From: Beijerinckiaceae bacterium
Lineage (GTDB): Bacteria; Pseudomonadota; Alphaproteobacteria; Rhizobiales; Beijerinckiaceae
Assembly (NCBI GenBank): GCA_021324915.1
Contig: JAJPIC010000019.1
Span: 38,641-102,640 of the forward strand
DNA length: 64,000 nucleotides
Direction: 5' to 3'
Each line of letters starts with the position of its first letter. Position 1 is the first letter of the stretch. The position numbers were made by a program, and so were the translations under genes. Under the pieces are notes generated by a model. That model did no database searches, was not told where the DNA came from, and worked only from the letters and a program-made list of their open reading frames with translations. Positions 44,307 through 53,214 of this stretch are shown here, piece after piece.

Positions 44307-45440
44307 ATGCCGCTTGTGTTGACCCTTGCATCGCGGAACCTGTTCCAGGATCGGCTCCGTTTTGCAGCCACCTTGACCGGCATCGTGTTTTCCGTCGTAC
44401 TCGTGATGGTGCAGCTCGGTCTCTATGCCGGGTTCGGGCGAATGGTTACGACCATGATCGACCACGCCTCTGCCGACCTCTGGGTCGTCGCCAAAGGCAC
44501 GACGAGCTTTGAGGATCTTTCCCTGCTCGACGCGAACCTGGAGAAACGCCTCACGGCAATCAGGGACGTGGCTTCGGTCGATCCGGTGGTCATCGGCTTT
44601 TCAAATTGGCGACTGCCCGGCGGAGCCATGACGCCGGTCTTCGTGGTCGCTTCCGACTTTCGGCAGAACGATCTTTTGCCCTGGAACATCGTCGCCGGAA
44701 AAGTCGACGACTTGAAACAGCGCGGCACAATTGCAGCCGACAAGACTTATTTTCAACGCCTCGGCGTCTCGGGCCTCGGCGCAAGCGTCGAAATTCGCGG
44801 CTATCCTGCGAAGATCGTGGCGGTCACCGAAGGCATCCGGTCGTTTACCACGACGCCTTACATATTTGCGGACCTTGCCAGCGCCCGAGCCTATACCGGC
44901 CTGCCGCCAGCCAGCGTCAGTCACTTCATCGTCCGATTGAAGCCGGGCGCGGATCGTGACCGCCTGAAACAGGACATCCAATCGGCGATTTCGGGCGTCG
45001 AAGTCCTTACGCCGCAGGAGTTCGCGAACCGAAGCCGATCGTTTTGGCTCTTCGGCACAGGTGCGGGAGCCGCCTTGTTTGCCGGCGCGCTTCTCGGCGT
45101 CATCGTGGGGACGATCATTGTCGCCCAGACGCTTTATTCAAGCACGAAAGATCATCTCTACGAGTTTGCCACTCTTCGCGCGATCGGATGCGCCAAGAGC
45201 TACATTTATCGCGTAATCCTCTACCAGGCGGTCCTCAACGCCGTTATCGGCTATACGATCGCCGCAGCGGTCGGCCTCATCGTCGTCGCGCTCACCGCGA
45301 CGAGCGCGTTGCCGATCGTTATTTCGAAGAACTTGATCGGCGGCATTTTCTTGCTCACCCTGGTCATGTGCGTCGTTTCGGCACTTGCGGCAATTGGCCG
45401 GACAATCCGCATGGACCCGGTCATGGTTCTATCGCGATGA
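44307..45440 (+). CDS. ABC transporter permease, DevC-like (FtsX domain)
   Basis: 377 residues from the ATG at 44307. It has the DevC/MacB-type topology: an N-terminal helix (FAATLTGIVFSVVLVMVQLG), a large extracytoplasmic domain, and three C-terminal helices (AGAALFAGALLGVIVGTIIV and later) with the FtsX EFATLRAIGCAKSYIYRVI motif. It overlaps the ATPase gene by 4 bases. It is predicted to export an exopolysaccharide, lipid or glycolipid in cyanobacterial DevBCA-style systems. No DevB-like adaptor is in the window. Confidence 0.88.
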   Translation: MPLVLTLASRNLFQDRLRFAATLTGIVFSVVLVMVQLGLYAGFGRMVTTMIDHASADLWVVAKGTTSFEDLSLLDANLEKRLTAIRDVASVDPVVIGFSNWRLPGGAMTPVFVVASDFRQNDLLPWNIVAGKVDDLKQRGTIAADKTYFQRLGVSGLGASVEIRGYPAKIVAVTEGIRSFTTTPYIFADLASARAYTGLPPASVSHFIVRLKPGADRDRLKQDIQSAISGVEVLTPQEFANRSRSFWLFGTGAGAALFAGALLGVIVGTIIVAQTLYSSTKDHLYEFATLRAIGCAKSYIYRVILYQAVLNAVIGYTIAAAVGLIVVALTATSALPIVISKNLIGGIFLLTLVMCVVSALAAIGRTIRMDPVMVLSR

Positions 45441-46174
45441 GCGAAGCTCTCGTTACAGCTACAGGCGTGACGAGCGTCCTCGGCACCGGAGCGGCGCAAG
45501 TGCGAGCGTTGAACAATGTCTCGCTCTCGCTCAATGGCGGCGAACTGGTCGTGCTGATGGGGCCGTCAGGGAGCGGAAAGACGACGCTCCTCTCAGTCCT
45601 CGGCTGCATGCTCACGCCGACCGAGGGAAACGTTCATATATGCGGGTTATCGACGGCGGGCGCCGATGCCGAAGAGCTCGCCGCGATCCGCCGCCGTTTT
45701 ATCGGATTCGTCTTCCAATCCTACCACCTGTTTCCGACGTTGACGGCAGCCGAAAATATCCAGCTCGCTCTCGATGTTCGAAAGCAACGGGGCCGCAAGG
45801 CGAGGGCCAGAACGGCCGAAGTGCTCAAGACCGTCGGTCTCAATCACAAAGCAAGGGCATTTCCGCGCGAGCTCAGCGGCGGCGAACAGCAACGGGTTGC
45901 GATCGCCCGTGCCATTGTCGCAGAGCCTGCGATCATCCTCGCTGACGAACCCACAGCGGCCTTGGACGGCACCAACGGGCAAGCCGTCATGAAAATTCTG
46001 GCTTCAGTAGCGAGGGTACCGCATCGGGCCGTGCTGGTGGTAACGCACGACACGCGATTGACCAACTTCGCCGACAGGGTTCTTTACATCGAGGATGGCC
46101 GAATCACAGGCGAAGAGCGGCCCAGATCAAAAATTGGCCTCGAAGAACTTCCGGCAAATCCCTTGAGAGCCTGA
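45437..46174 (+). CDS. ABC transporter ATP-binding protein, DevA/LolD-like
   Basis: 245 residues from the ATG at 45437, translationally coupled to the permease gene. It has Walker A GPSGSGKTTLLSVLG, Q-loop FVFQSYHLFPTLT, signature ELSGGEQQRVAIARAIV, Walker B IILADEPTAALD and the switch His in VLVVTHDTRL. The DevA/LolD/MacB-type subfamily has a short D-loop as here. It powers the DevC-like permease. It probably ends the P450-to-ABC gene run, and a minus-strand gene converges on it. Confidence 0.92.
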   Translation: MSEALVTATGVTSVLGTGAAQVRALNNVSLSLNGGELVVLMGPSGSGKTTLLSVLGCMLTPTEGNVHICGLSTAGADAEELAAIRRRFIGFVFQSYHLFPTLTAAENIQLALDVRKQRGRKARARTAEVLKTVGLNHKARAFPRELSGGEQQRVAIARAIVAEPAIILADEPTAALDGTNGQAVMKILASVARVPHRAVLVVTHDTRLTNFADRVLYIEDGRITGEERPRSKIGLEELPANPLRA

Positions 46175-46229
46175 TCACGCGATCGATATCGAGTAGCTCA
46201 AAGGAGCCTCCCTCGCCGCGAATCCTAAC

Positions 46230-46886
46230 CTATTCGACGGCGAGATCCCGTATGTCGGACGCGATCACTGAACCGTCTGGACCGGAAAACGCGACTCGCA
46301 CGGGAACATCGCCCTTAAACCAAATGTCGCGCGTCATATCACCGGTGATTTTGTAATGATGGGCGCGAAGGCTCGCACCGTGAATTTCAATGGTTTCTTC
46401 GCCAAGATCCCTCACCTTGACGGAAAGAACTGTGCCTTTCCCAGGATCGAACAGCTTGGTCGCGGTGAGAAAGCTCTTGTTCCACATCGTTGCCGGAATG
46501 ATCGGCTCAGGCAGAGTGCTGCGCCTCCCGTCGACCGTCATAACGACGGAATGATCGGCAGCCGTCGCCGATAAATCGTATTTCTTCCCGTTGTCGTCGG
46601 TAGATGACTGGAAGGAGACAAAATGGCCCTTTTTCCACGTCTCGGTGGCTTTAGCCTCGAGGTGATAGGCCACGAAGAACATGACGACGACCGATATTTC
46701 GTTGTTTATTTTCACGGTCGTCGTATCGCCGCGTTTTTCTATGTCGATGATATCGGTGCCTATTTTCGTGCCGTTTCGGGTAATGTCGAAAATCCGCTGG
46801 GTCGCGGCCGGCAATCGATCTTCCGCCAGCGCAGGGGCGACGGCAAAGGCGGTCAGGCCGATAAGGTGAATGAAGGGTCTAAACAT
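46230..46886 (-). CDS. Secreted DUF6134/DUF3108-like protein
   Basis: 218 residues with a signal peptide (FIHLIGLTAFAVAPALAE). It is a beta-rich domain with RIFDITRNGTKIGTDIIDIEKRGD, VAYHLEAKATETWKKGHFVSFQSST, LRAHHYKITGDMTRDIWFKGDVPVRVAF, which is the pattern of DUF6134-type periplasmic proteins. It converges on the ABC exporter gene, and could be functionally tied to it or only a neighbour. No known enzymatic residues. The family name is from memory. Confidence 0.6.
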   Translation of the reverse strand: MFRPFIHLIGLTAFAVAPALAEDRLPAATQRIFDITRNGTKIGTDIIDIEKRGDTTTVKINNEISVVVMFFVAYHLEAKATETWKKGHFVSFQSSTDDNGKKYDLSATAADHSVVMTVDGRRSTLPEPIIPATMWNKSFLTATKLFDPGKGTVLSVKVRDLGEETIEIHGASLRAHHYKITGDMTRDIWFKGDVPVRVAFSGPDGSVIASDIRDLAVE

Positions 46887-47274
46887 CGCCAGCTCTTTAA
46901 CGCCGGCGTGTGGCGATCGTTCGCCGCGGCGACTGCAAACGGACTTCCGTCACCCTCGATATGTCGCGCCGCCGAAGGCTGCAAACGGCTGCGCGGCAGT
47001 TCGTTCGGCGCAGGTTCCCCAAAGCTGCCGCTGGCCGTTTGGCGAATGTCGGCAAGCTTTTGATAGAACAATCAATATTGCTCGCAGCTTGGCGCAGCGA
47101 TGTTCGCGTTTGCCAAGGCGGGAATCGCGGAGCGTGAGGGTCCGCGGCACCGCCCATTTCGTGCGGCGTCTTCGAAGCCGGTGCGCCGCCTGCGGCTTTA
47201 TGCTTTTTCTCCCGCCAAACAACTCGCATTAGACTCATCTGATTCGCGATAACCAATGGATACGAATCAATCAT
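46887..47274. other. Intergenic region, no gene seen
   Basis: 388 bases between two divergent genes. All frames give only short Arg-rich reads. The part next to the SulP gene is AT-richer (TGATTCGCGATAACCAATGG). It most likely holds promoters for both flanking genes, but I could not place -35/-10 elements with confidence. Confidence 0.5.
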
Positions 47275-48552
47275 ATGCCTGATGGGTCCAGTACCGCGCA
47301 TCTCTTCCGTCCGAAGCTGGCGACCGTGCTGGACGAAGGATACCGCCTGCCCGATTTCCACAAGGATGCCCTGGCGGCATTGACGGTGGCAATCGTTGCC
47401 TTGCCGCTCTCGATGGCGATTGCGATCGCGTCGGGGGTTTCGCCGGAGCGTGGTCTTTACACGTCGATCGTCGGCGGCTGCGTGGTTTCGGTGTTGGGGG
47501 GCAGCCGCGTGCAAATCGGCGGGCCTGCGGGCGCATTCATCGTCCTCGTCGCGGCGACCGTCGGGAAATTCGGGTTCGAAGGACTTCTCATCACGGTGAT
47601 GCTTTCCGGCCTCATGCTGGTCGCCTTGGGCGCGCTGCGGCTCGGCGCCCTGATACGGCACATACCCCACGCGGTTACGGTTGGCTTTACAGCCGGCATC
47701 GCGATCACGATTTTCGCAAGCCAAATCAAGGATCTTGCCGGCATACATCTCAATGGGATGGAACCGGGAGCACTCATTCCCAAGATCGCGGCGCTGGGCG
47801 CCGCCTTGCCATCGATGAGCCTAACCGCGCTGGCCGTCGGTTGTGGATCGGCGGCCCTCGTGTTTTTCTTGAAATGGTTGCGGCCCACGTGGCCCGGCAT
47901 GCTGATCGCCGTGGCGATTGCATCGCTGATCGCCGCAATTTGCCGTCTGCCGATAGAGACGATCGGCAGCCGCTTTGGCGAATTGCCTCATGGCTTGCCG
48001 GTCCCGCATTTGCCGCAGATGTCCCCCGACAAGTTGCTGCAGCTTCTGCCGTCCGCGCTTTCCTTCACGCTGCTCGGCGGCATCGAGAGCCTGCTTTCGG
48101 CAAAAGTCGCGGACGGGATGACGGGCCGGAAGCATCGTTCGAACATGGAGCTCATCGCGCAAGGCGCTGCCAATGTCGCGTCGGCGGCGTTCGGCGGCAT
48201 CAGCGTGACGGGCACGATCGCGCGCACCGCGACCAATATTCGTGCCGGCGCACGCAGTCCCCTCTCCGGCATCCTGCATTCGGTGTTCTTATTGATATTC
48301 ATGCTGGTCGCCGCGCCACTGGCGAGCTTCATCCCGCTTTCGGCGCTCGCCGGTCTTCTTGCCGTCGTGTGTTGGAGCATGGTCGAGAAGAAGGAATTTG
48401 CGCGCCTCCTGAGCGACTGGCGCAATGGCATGGTGCTTCTCGTAACCTTCGTTCTGACGCTGGTGGCGAATTTGACGGTCGGGATCATTGCCGGCTGCCT
48501 TGTCGCGGCAGTCTTCTTTCTGGCCGGGCGCGCGATTGCGGAAGAAGGCTAG
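47275..48552 (+). CDS. SulP-family anion transporter lacking the STAS domain
   Basis: 425 residues. The core has the SLC26/SulP features: FHKDALAALTVAIVALPLSMAIAIASGVSPERGLYTSIVGG, RVQIGGPAGAFIVLVAA, AVTVGFTAGIAITIFASQIKDL and the conserved GGIESLLSAKVADGMTG near the end. Typical SulP proteins are 500-600 residues with a C-terminal STAS domain; this one stops right after the last membrane helix, so STAS is missing. It may transport sulfate or bicarbonate, or another anion. CysQ, a sulfate-assimilation gene, is about 2.7 kb downstream on the other strand. Confidence 0.88.
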   Translation: MPDGSSTAHLFRPKLATVLDEGYRLPDFHKDALAALTVAIVALPLSMAIAIASGVSPERGLYTSIVGGCVVSVLGGSRVQIGGPAGAFIVLVAATVGKFGFEGLLITVMLSGLMLVALGALRLGALIRHIPHAVTVGFTAGIAITIFASQIKDLAGIHLNGMEPGALIPKIAALGAALPSMSLTALAVGCGSAALVFFLKWLRPTWPGMLIAVAIASLIAAICRLPIETIGSRFGELPHGLPVPHLPQMSPDKLLQLLPSALSFTLLGGIESLLSAKVADGMTGRKHRSNMELIAQGAANVASAAFGGISVTGTIARTATNIRAGARSPLSGILHSVFLLIFMLVAAPLASFIPLSALAGLLAVVCWSMVEKKEFARLLSDWRNGMVLLVTFVLTLVANLTVGIIAGCLVAAVFFLAGRAIAEEG

Positions 48553-48660
48553 GTCAGCGAACGGCCGTCTGAATTATGCCAAAGCTGCCCGCCGAGGCGG
48601 CCGTATGCGCGGCAATCTCCGCTCCCGAAAATGCGTATGGCGGACTCTAATCGGCTAGGC

Positions 48661-48736
48661 TGGCGCTCCCTAGGGGACTCGAACCCCTGTTTTCGCCGTG
48701 AGAGGGCGACGTCCTGGGCCGCTAGACGAAGGGAGC
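48661..48736 (-). tRNA. tRNA-Glu (anticodon CTC)
   Basis: 76 bases with CCA encoded. The acceptor stem is GCTCCCT/AGGGAGC, the D-arm, the anticodon loop CTCTCAC with CTC, and the T-arm GGGGTTCGAGTCCCC are all intact. CTC decodes GAG. It lies between SulP and a coiled-coil protein gene. Confidence 0.95.
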
Positions 48737-48785
48737 TGCGCCATGCGTTCTATAGCGCAAGGCGGGCGCCCGCAAGGCGCCAAAG

Positions 48786-49970
48786 CTAAGTGGTGACTTG
48801 ATCGCGGACGTCGTGCTTGCCGCCGGCCGGATCGGCTTCCGCGAGATGCGGCTCCGCGCGAGCCTGATCCGGCTCTTCGGCCCCGTTACCATTCTCAGCG
48901 CCATTGCGGGCGAGCCGCGGTGACTCCTTGTCCGCAGCACGTTCCTCCCCCAGATTTTTCAGCCGGCGCTGCTCGGCTTCGAGGGCCTCGACGCGCTTGC
49001 GGGCGGTTTCGAGCGCGCCCTGCAGAGCCGCATATTCGGCCTGCAACCGGTCGTATTTCTCGTCGACCCCGCGTTTGGCGGCACGCGCTTTTTCGACCAG
49101 CTCGTCGCGCTGCATCCGCGATTTTTTCTCGCGCTCGCTCGCCGCTTCGAGTGCCGCCTCGTCGGCGCCGAGCTTGGCCGCGAGCGTGCGGATCTTGGCC
49201 TGATCCTCGTCGCGTTGCCGACGCAGTGCTTCGAGCTCCTGCGCGACCTGCGTCGAGCGCGCAGTCTCCACCTCGAGGCGCCTTTGCAGCGCCGCGTAAT
49301 TGCTCTCTGAGAGAGCGAGATTGCGCGTGGCATTGGCGAGCGAATCGCTGAGCTTGGCTGCCTGCGCCGTTCTCTCGGTGAAGCGCTTCTCCGCTTCGAG
49401 CAGCATGCGGCTTACATCGCCCAGCCGCAGCTCGAGACCGGCCGCGCGCGCGTCCGCCGAGGCATGATTGGCGAGCCGCTCCTCGGCGAGCAGGGTCGCC
49501 GAGTCGTGCCTGCGCGCCAGCTTGACGAGCTCCTCGCGCGTGGTCTCGTAGAGCCCATGCGCATCGTAGAGCGCCTTGTTCAGGGCGCCCAATTGCGCGT
49601 AGGCACTCTCGAGCTCCGATCGGGCGCGGCCAAGGGCCAGTTCAAGGGCGCGATTTTCTTCCGCATGGCGTTCCAGTTCGCCTTTGAGCGCGCCGATCTC
49701 GGCGGCGCGCCGGCCAAGTTCGCTACGGTCGGCCGCATGCGCGCGATTGACCCGCGCCGCGCGCTGCTCGATCCGGCGCCTCTCGACCGCGAATTCGGCC
49801 CTGAGCTGGTCGCGCTCGGCAAGGATTTCCTCAGCGGAAAGAGGCACTTGCGTCTCAAGCCGGCGGCGCGTGAGGCGCAGCGCGCGCCGCCAAAAGGCCG
49901 GCGCGAACGCAAGCGCCACGAGCCCTGCGGAGAGGAACCCGAGCGCGAAAATCATGATTTGTTCGATCAC
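48786..49970 (-). CDS. Membrane-anchored coiled-coil protein
   Basis: About 394 residues from a GTG start at 49970. An N-terminal hydrophobic helix (IFALGFLSAGLVALAFAPAFWRR) is followed by about 330 residues of heptad-rich Ala/Glu/Arg/Leu sequence (LAERDQLRAEFAVERRRIEQ and many similar), and a short acidic low-complexity C terminus. It is predicted to be an inner-membrane protein with a long cytoplasmic or periplasmic coiled coil. I do not recognise it. Such proteins often scaffold or position others. Confidence 0.75.
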   Translation of the reverse strand: MIEQIMIFALGFLSAGLVALAFAPAFWRRALRLTRRRLETQVPLSAEEILAERDQLRAEFAVERRRIEQRAARVNRAHAADRSELGRRAAEIGALKGELERHAEENRALELALGRARSELESAYAQLGALNKALYDAHGLYETTREELVKLARRHDSATLLAEERLANHASADARAAGLELRLGDVSRMLLEAEKRFTERTAQAAKLSDSLANATRNLALSESNYAALQRRLEVETARSTQVAQELEALRRQRDEDQAKIRTLAAKLGADEAALEAASEREKKSRMQRDELVEKARAAKRGVDEKYDRLQAEYAALQGALETARKRVEALEAEQRRLKNLGEERAADKESPRLARNGAENGNGAEEPDQARAEPHLAEADPAGGKHDVRDQVTT

Positions 49971-50083
49971 GCGACTCTGCTCATGCCCTCTAATGGAGCC
50001 GGAGTTAATTTACGCCGGACTATGGCATTTAGGTGCGGCGAGATCAAAAATTCAGGATCGATTTAAACTTTGAAAGTCAAACC

Positions 50084-50677
50084 TCAAAACGGATTCCAGG
50101 TCGGATAGGCCGTGAACTTCAAATAGCCGAGATTGAGGCCAAGCCGCGCGCCGAGCCCCGAGCGGATGGGGACGACGACGATATTGGCGGCGGTGAGCGC
50201 CGTCATGCCGAAACCGCCGACGAAATAGGCCGACCCATCGACGCCGGCAAAGCGCCGGAACACCGCATTGACCGCGGGCAGACCATAGACGAGCATCATC
50301 GTGCGGTCACCGTCCGCCCCGGCATCGAACCCGAGCGAGGGACCTTGCCAGAAGACTTTAAGATCGCCGGCGTTGCGGGTGTACATCATGCCTTCGCCAT
50401 AGCGCAGGCCCCCGACGAAAGCGCCGCTCGCCTCCTGACCGAGAATATAGCCGTTCGGTCGGCCCCAATGGCGGGTCGCGTTCTCGACGACTTCGGCGAG
50501 GCCGCGCGAAATCGTCCCGAAGAAATGATGGCCGGCGTGGATGATCTCGTCGCCGGAAAATTCGCCCGGGGGCTCGGCCGCCGCAGTCGCTTTCGCCCCG
50601 TGCGGCCAAAGAACAGCACCCCCGGCCCCGATCAAGGCCAGTTTCATCGCAATTTCACGACGGGAAAATGCGCGCAT
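50084..50677 (-). CDS. DUF1134-family secreted protein
   Basis: 197 residues from the ATG at 50677, which has GGAGGGG six bases upstream; the open frame continues to 50782 without support. The signal peptide has a twin-arginine-like start (AFSRREIAMKLALIGAGGAVLWP). The DUF1134 body contains EIIHAGHHFFGTISRGLAEVVENA, SLGFDAGADGDRTMMLVYGLP and NIVVVPIRSGLGARLGLNLGYLKFT, typical of this alphaproteobacterial family. Periplasmic, function unknown. Confidence 0.88.
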   Translation of the reverse strand: MRAFSRREIAMKLALIGAGGAVLWPHGAKATAAAEPPGEFSGDEIIHAGHHFFGTISRGLAEVVENATRHWGRPNGYILGQEASGAFVGGLRYGEGMMYTRNAGDLKVFWQGPSLGFDAGADGDRTMMLVYGLPAVNAVFRRFAGVDGSAYFVGGFGMTALTAANIVVVPIRSGLGARLGLNLGYLKFTAYPTWNPF

Positions 50678-51025
50678 TGACGCCCCTCCGCTGGCGCGTT
50701 CCGTCCGGCGAATCTCAACGATCAGGGTTAAGGGAAGATTACGGCAAACTATGGCATTGCCGGATGCGCCGGGCGCACCCATCCAACGCTAAAGTTTGGG
50801 GGCGAAATAGGGCGCGCGAGCGGGCATCCTTGCGCATTGTTTATGTTCGCAAATGTTCCGCCAAACGCTTAAGCTCGGCATTATTCCGCCTCGAGCCGGA
50901 AGCGCGGTCCGGACCCGCTATTATGCGGTCTTTATGTCGCGCCGTTTCAACGCGCATCGAATTTTTATGCGCGTGGCACCAAATTGCGGCCATGGACCGA
51001 GATTCGAGCCATGATCGGAGGCAAA
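50678..51025. other. Intergenic region between divergent genes
   Basis: About 348 bases with no convincing open frame. The right part (TTTATGTTCGC, GCATTATTCCGCC) is AT-richer than the left. It probably holds promoters for the DUF1134 gene and the small downstream gene. Confidence 0.45.
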
Positions 51026-51256
51026 ATGAGATCGATCCGGAGCGTATCCCAGGAGCCGGCGCATTCGTCGGTTCCGGAAATGCTGATAGCGGGAACCCTG
51101 GCCTTCGCCGTTCTCTTGAACGTGGCCTATCGTTTGGAGCCAGCCACAGCGAGCGAAGCTTGCGTATCGACACCTGCCAACCGCGCCCTTGTACTTTGCT
51201 CAGTGCGTCCGAATCAGGGACTGGCGCAGAGCGGCGCGAGCATCGCGGCCAAGTAA
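51026..51256 (+). CDS. Small single-pass membrane protein
   Basis: About 76 residues. I choose the ATG at 51026 because GGAGG precedes it by four bases. One hydrophobic segment (VPEMLIAGTLAFAVLLNVAYRL) is followed by a short Cys-containing tail (ASEACVSTPANRALVLCS), so two cysteines could face the periplasm. No family is recognised. It may be real, but the evidence is only the ribosome site and the membrane helix. Confidence 0.42.
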   Translation: MRSIRSVSQEPAHSSVPEMLIAGTLAFAVLLNVAYRLEPATASEACVSTPANRALVLCSVRPNQGLAQSGASIAAK

Positions 51257-51276
51257 GAGTGTAGCCCGCGTTCAGG

Positions 51277-52152
51277 CTATGCCGTTCTCACCCTCTGCTG
51301 CGCCGGAATGGCCGCCTGATCTCCCCAGGCAAAGAACGATCCGTTCATGAACTTGGCGTCCGTCTTGCCATAACGTAATGGCCTGCCGTCGCGGTCGAGC
51401 ACGATGCCGCCTGCGGCGCGCAAAATGGCATCGCCCGCCGCCGTATCCCATTCCATCGTCGCTCCGAAGCGCGGATAGACGTCCGCCGAGCCTTCGGCGA
51501 TTTCGCAAAACTTGAGCGACGAGCCGATCATCCGGCGTTCCTTGACCGGCAGTTTGGCCAGGAAGGTCGAGGTCCTCGGATCGGTGTGCGACCAGCTCGT
51601 CAGGGCGACGAGCCCGTCGGCGGCGGCTTTGCGGATATGAATGCGCCGCCGCAGATCGAGCGGCGGCAATTTCGCTCCGGGCGCCACGGAAAAAACGAAA
51701 GGATTGCGGCCGGCTGTCCACATCCGCTCGAGCGCCGGCGCGTAGACGACGCCGGCCCTGGGCTCGCCATTCACGACAAGCCCGATATTGACGGTGAATT
51801 CGTCTTTCCCGGCAAGAAATTCGCGCGTGCCGTCGACCGGATCGACGAGAATGAAGGCACCGTCGAACTGGGCTTTGGTGCCGCCGCCTTCTTCGGAAAT
51901 CACCGGCACGTGCGGCAGGCGCGCCGCCAGGCCCTCGAGAATGACGGATTCGCCGGCCACGTCCGCGTCGCAGACGGGACTCTTGTCGGCTTTCGCATAG
52001 GCGTGGCTGTCGGCCTTGTAGAATTGCATAACGGCCGCGCCCGCAGCTACGGCGAGTTCCGCGAAGATCTCCGCCACGGAATCATAATTCAACTCGAGGA
52101 GATCGGAATTCTGACTCGATTCTACTGGCATGGGCTGGGGGACGCGCGACAC
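51277..52152 (-). CDS. cysQ: 3'(2'),5'-bisphosphate nucleotidase CysQ
   Basis: 291 residues. It hydrolyses 3'-phosphoadenosine 5'-phosphate to AMP and Pi, in sulfate assimilation and signalling. The Li-sensitive phosphatase motifs are present: ISEEGGG (Glu-Glu at 87-88), ILVDPVDGTREF (104-112) and MEWDTAAGDAIL near the C terminus. It is divergent from chpT. The SulP gene upstream could supply sulfate, but the genes are on opposite strands. Confidence 0.92.
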   Translation of the reverse strand: MSRVPQPMPVESSQNSDLLELNYDSVAEIFAELAVAAGAAVMQFYKADSHAYAKADKSPVCDADVAGESVILEGLAARLPHVPVISEEGGGTKAQFDGAFILVDPVDGTREFLAGKDEFTVNIGLVVNGEPRAGVVYAPALERMWTAGRNPFVFSVAPGAKLPPLDLRRRIHIRKAAADGLVALTSWSHTDPRTSTFLAKLPVKERRMIGSSLKFCEIAEGSADVYPRFGATMEWDTAAGDAILRAAGGIVLDRDGRPLRYGKTDAKFMNGSFFAWGDQAAIPAQQRVRTA

Positions 52153-52424
52153 ACCCTTGAATGAGGCAAATCGCGCGCCGTTTCAAGCCTCGCGAACCGG
52201 AATGATAAACCCCTCCGACCCGCGCTTTGCAAAGGATGGGGCGCTGTGTAACTTAAAATGATCAAGCCGCGTTCGTGATTCGTCTTGTCTTAATGAGCTT
52301 TCGCTTAGAGTAGCGCTCGATTCGCAGGCCGAGGCAGGCGCATCTATTGCGGTGCAGCGGTCGATCTGTCGCAGCCCGCCGAAAGCGAGGCCCGGCCCAA
52401 CTCTAAAGTCCCGAAGGATGGAAC

Positions 52425-53087
52425 ATGACGGACTTCGCGCTCAGCCCTCTCGACCTCGCCGCGCTCCTTTGTTCGCGAGTCTGCCATGACGTCATCAGTC
52501 CGGTCGGCGCGATTGTGAATGGGCTGGAAGTGCTCGAAGAGGAAAAGGACGCCGAGATGCGCGGCTTCGCGATGGAGCTCGTCAAGAAGAGCGCGCGTAC
52601 CGCTTCGGCGCGTCTGCAATTCTGCCGTCTCGCATTTGGCGCGGCAGGCTCGGCCGGTGCGGCAATCGATACCGGCGATGCCGAACAGGTGGCGCGCGGT
52701 CTCCTCGCCGACGATCGCACGAAACTCGATTGGAACGTGCCGCGCGTTCTGATGCCGAAAGACAAGGTCAAACTCGTCCTCAATCTTTGCCTTATTGCGG
52801 CAGCAGCGATTCCGCGCGGCGGTACGATCTCGGTAAGGGTCAGCGATCCGGAAGCTCGGCATATCGAAGTCGAGGCGAAGGGCGCCAATGCGCGGCTTGC
52901 GAGCCACGTGCCGCAGCTGCTCGCCGGCGCGCCTGAAAACAACCAAGTCGATGCCCAGGGCATTCAGGCCTTCTACACGGGCCTCGTGGCACGCGCGGCG
53001 AAACTCGCCCTAACCGTTGCGGCAAGCCCGGACATGGTGCGCATCGAGGCCTGCCCGGCGGCGGTTTTGGCCGGCGCTTCGACGTAA
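52425..53087 (+). CDS. chpT: Histidine phosphotransferase ChpT
   Basis: 220 residues. ChpT relays phosphate from the hybrid kinase CckA to the response regulators CtrA and CpdR in the cell-cycle network. The N-terminal DHp-like helix contains LAALLCSRVCHDVISPVGAI with the phosphorylated His21, followed by NGLEVLEEEKDA. The C-terminal half is the degenerate ATPase-like domain characteristic of ChpT (NLCLIAAAAIPRGGTISVRV). It lies 127 bases upstream of cheA on the same strand. Its two GATTC (GANTC) sites at 52277 and 52319 suggest CcrM methylation in the promoter. Confidence 0.9.
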   Translation: MTDFALSPLDLAALLCSRVCHDVISPVGAIVNGLEVLEEEKDAEMRGFAMELVKKSARTASARLQFCRLAFGAAGSAGAAIDTGDAEQVARGLLADDRTKLDWNVPRVLMPKDKVKLVLNLCLIAAAAIPRGGTISVRVSDPEARHIEVEAKGANARLASHVPQLLAGAPENNQVDAQGIQAFYTGLVARAAKLALTVAASPDMVRIEACPAAVLAGAST

Positions 53088-53214
53088 AGCGCTCGGCGTT
53101 CAAATCACTCGCTTTTTCGAAGCTTTTTAGCGGAACAAGCTTCAAGGCTCCTTAACGGATCGGCGGCATAGTCGCGACTGGGTCTAGCCGTGCGCTTAAG
53201 TCCCGGGCGGAGCA

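Noticed and set aside
46870..47232. Open frame in the DUF6134/SulP intergenic region
   Set aside because: Short, Arg-rich, no ribosome site or membrane or domain pattern.
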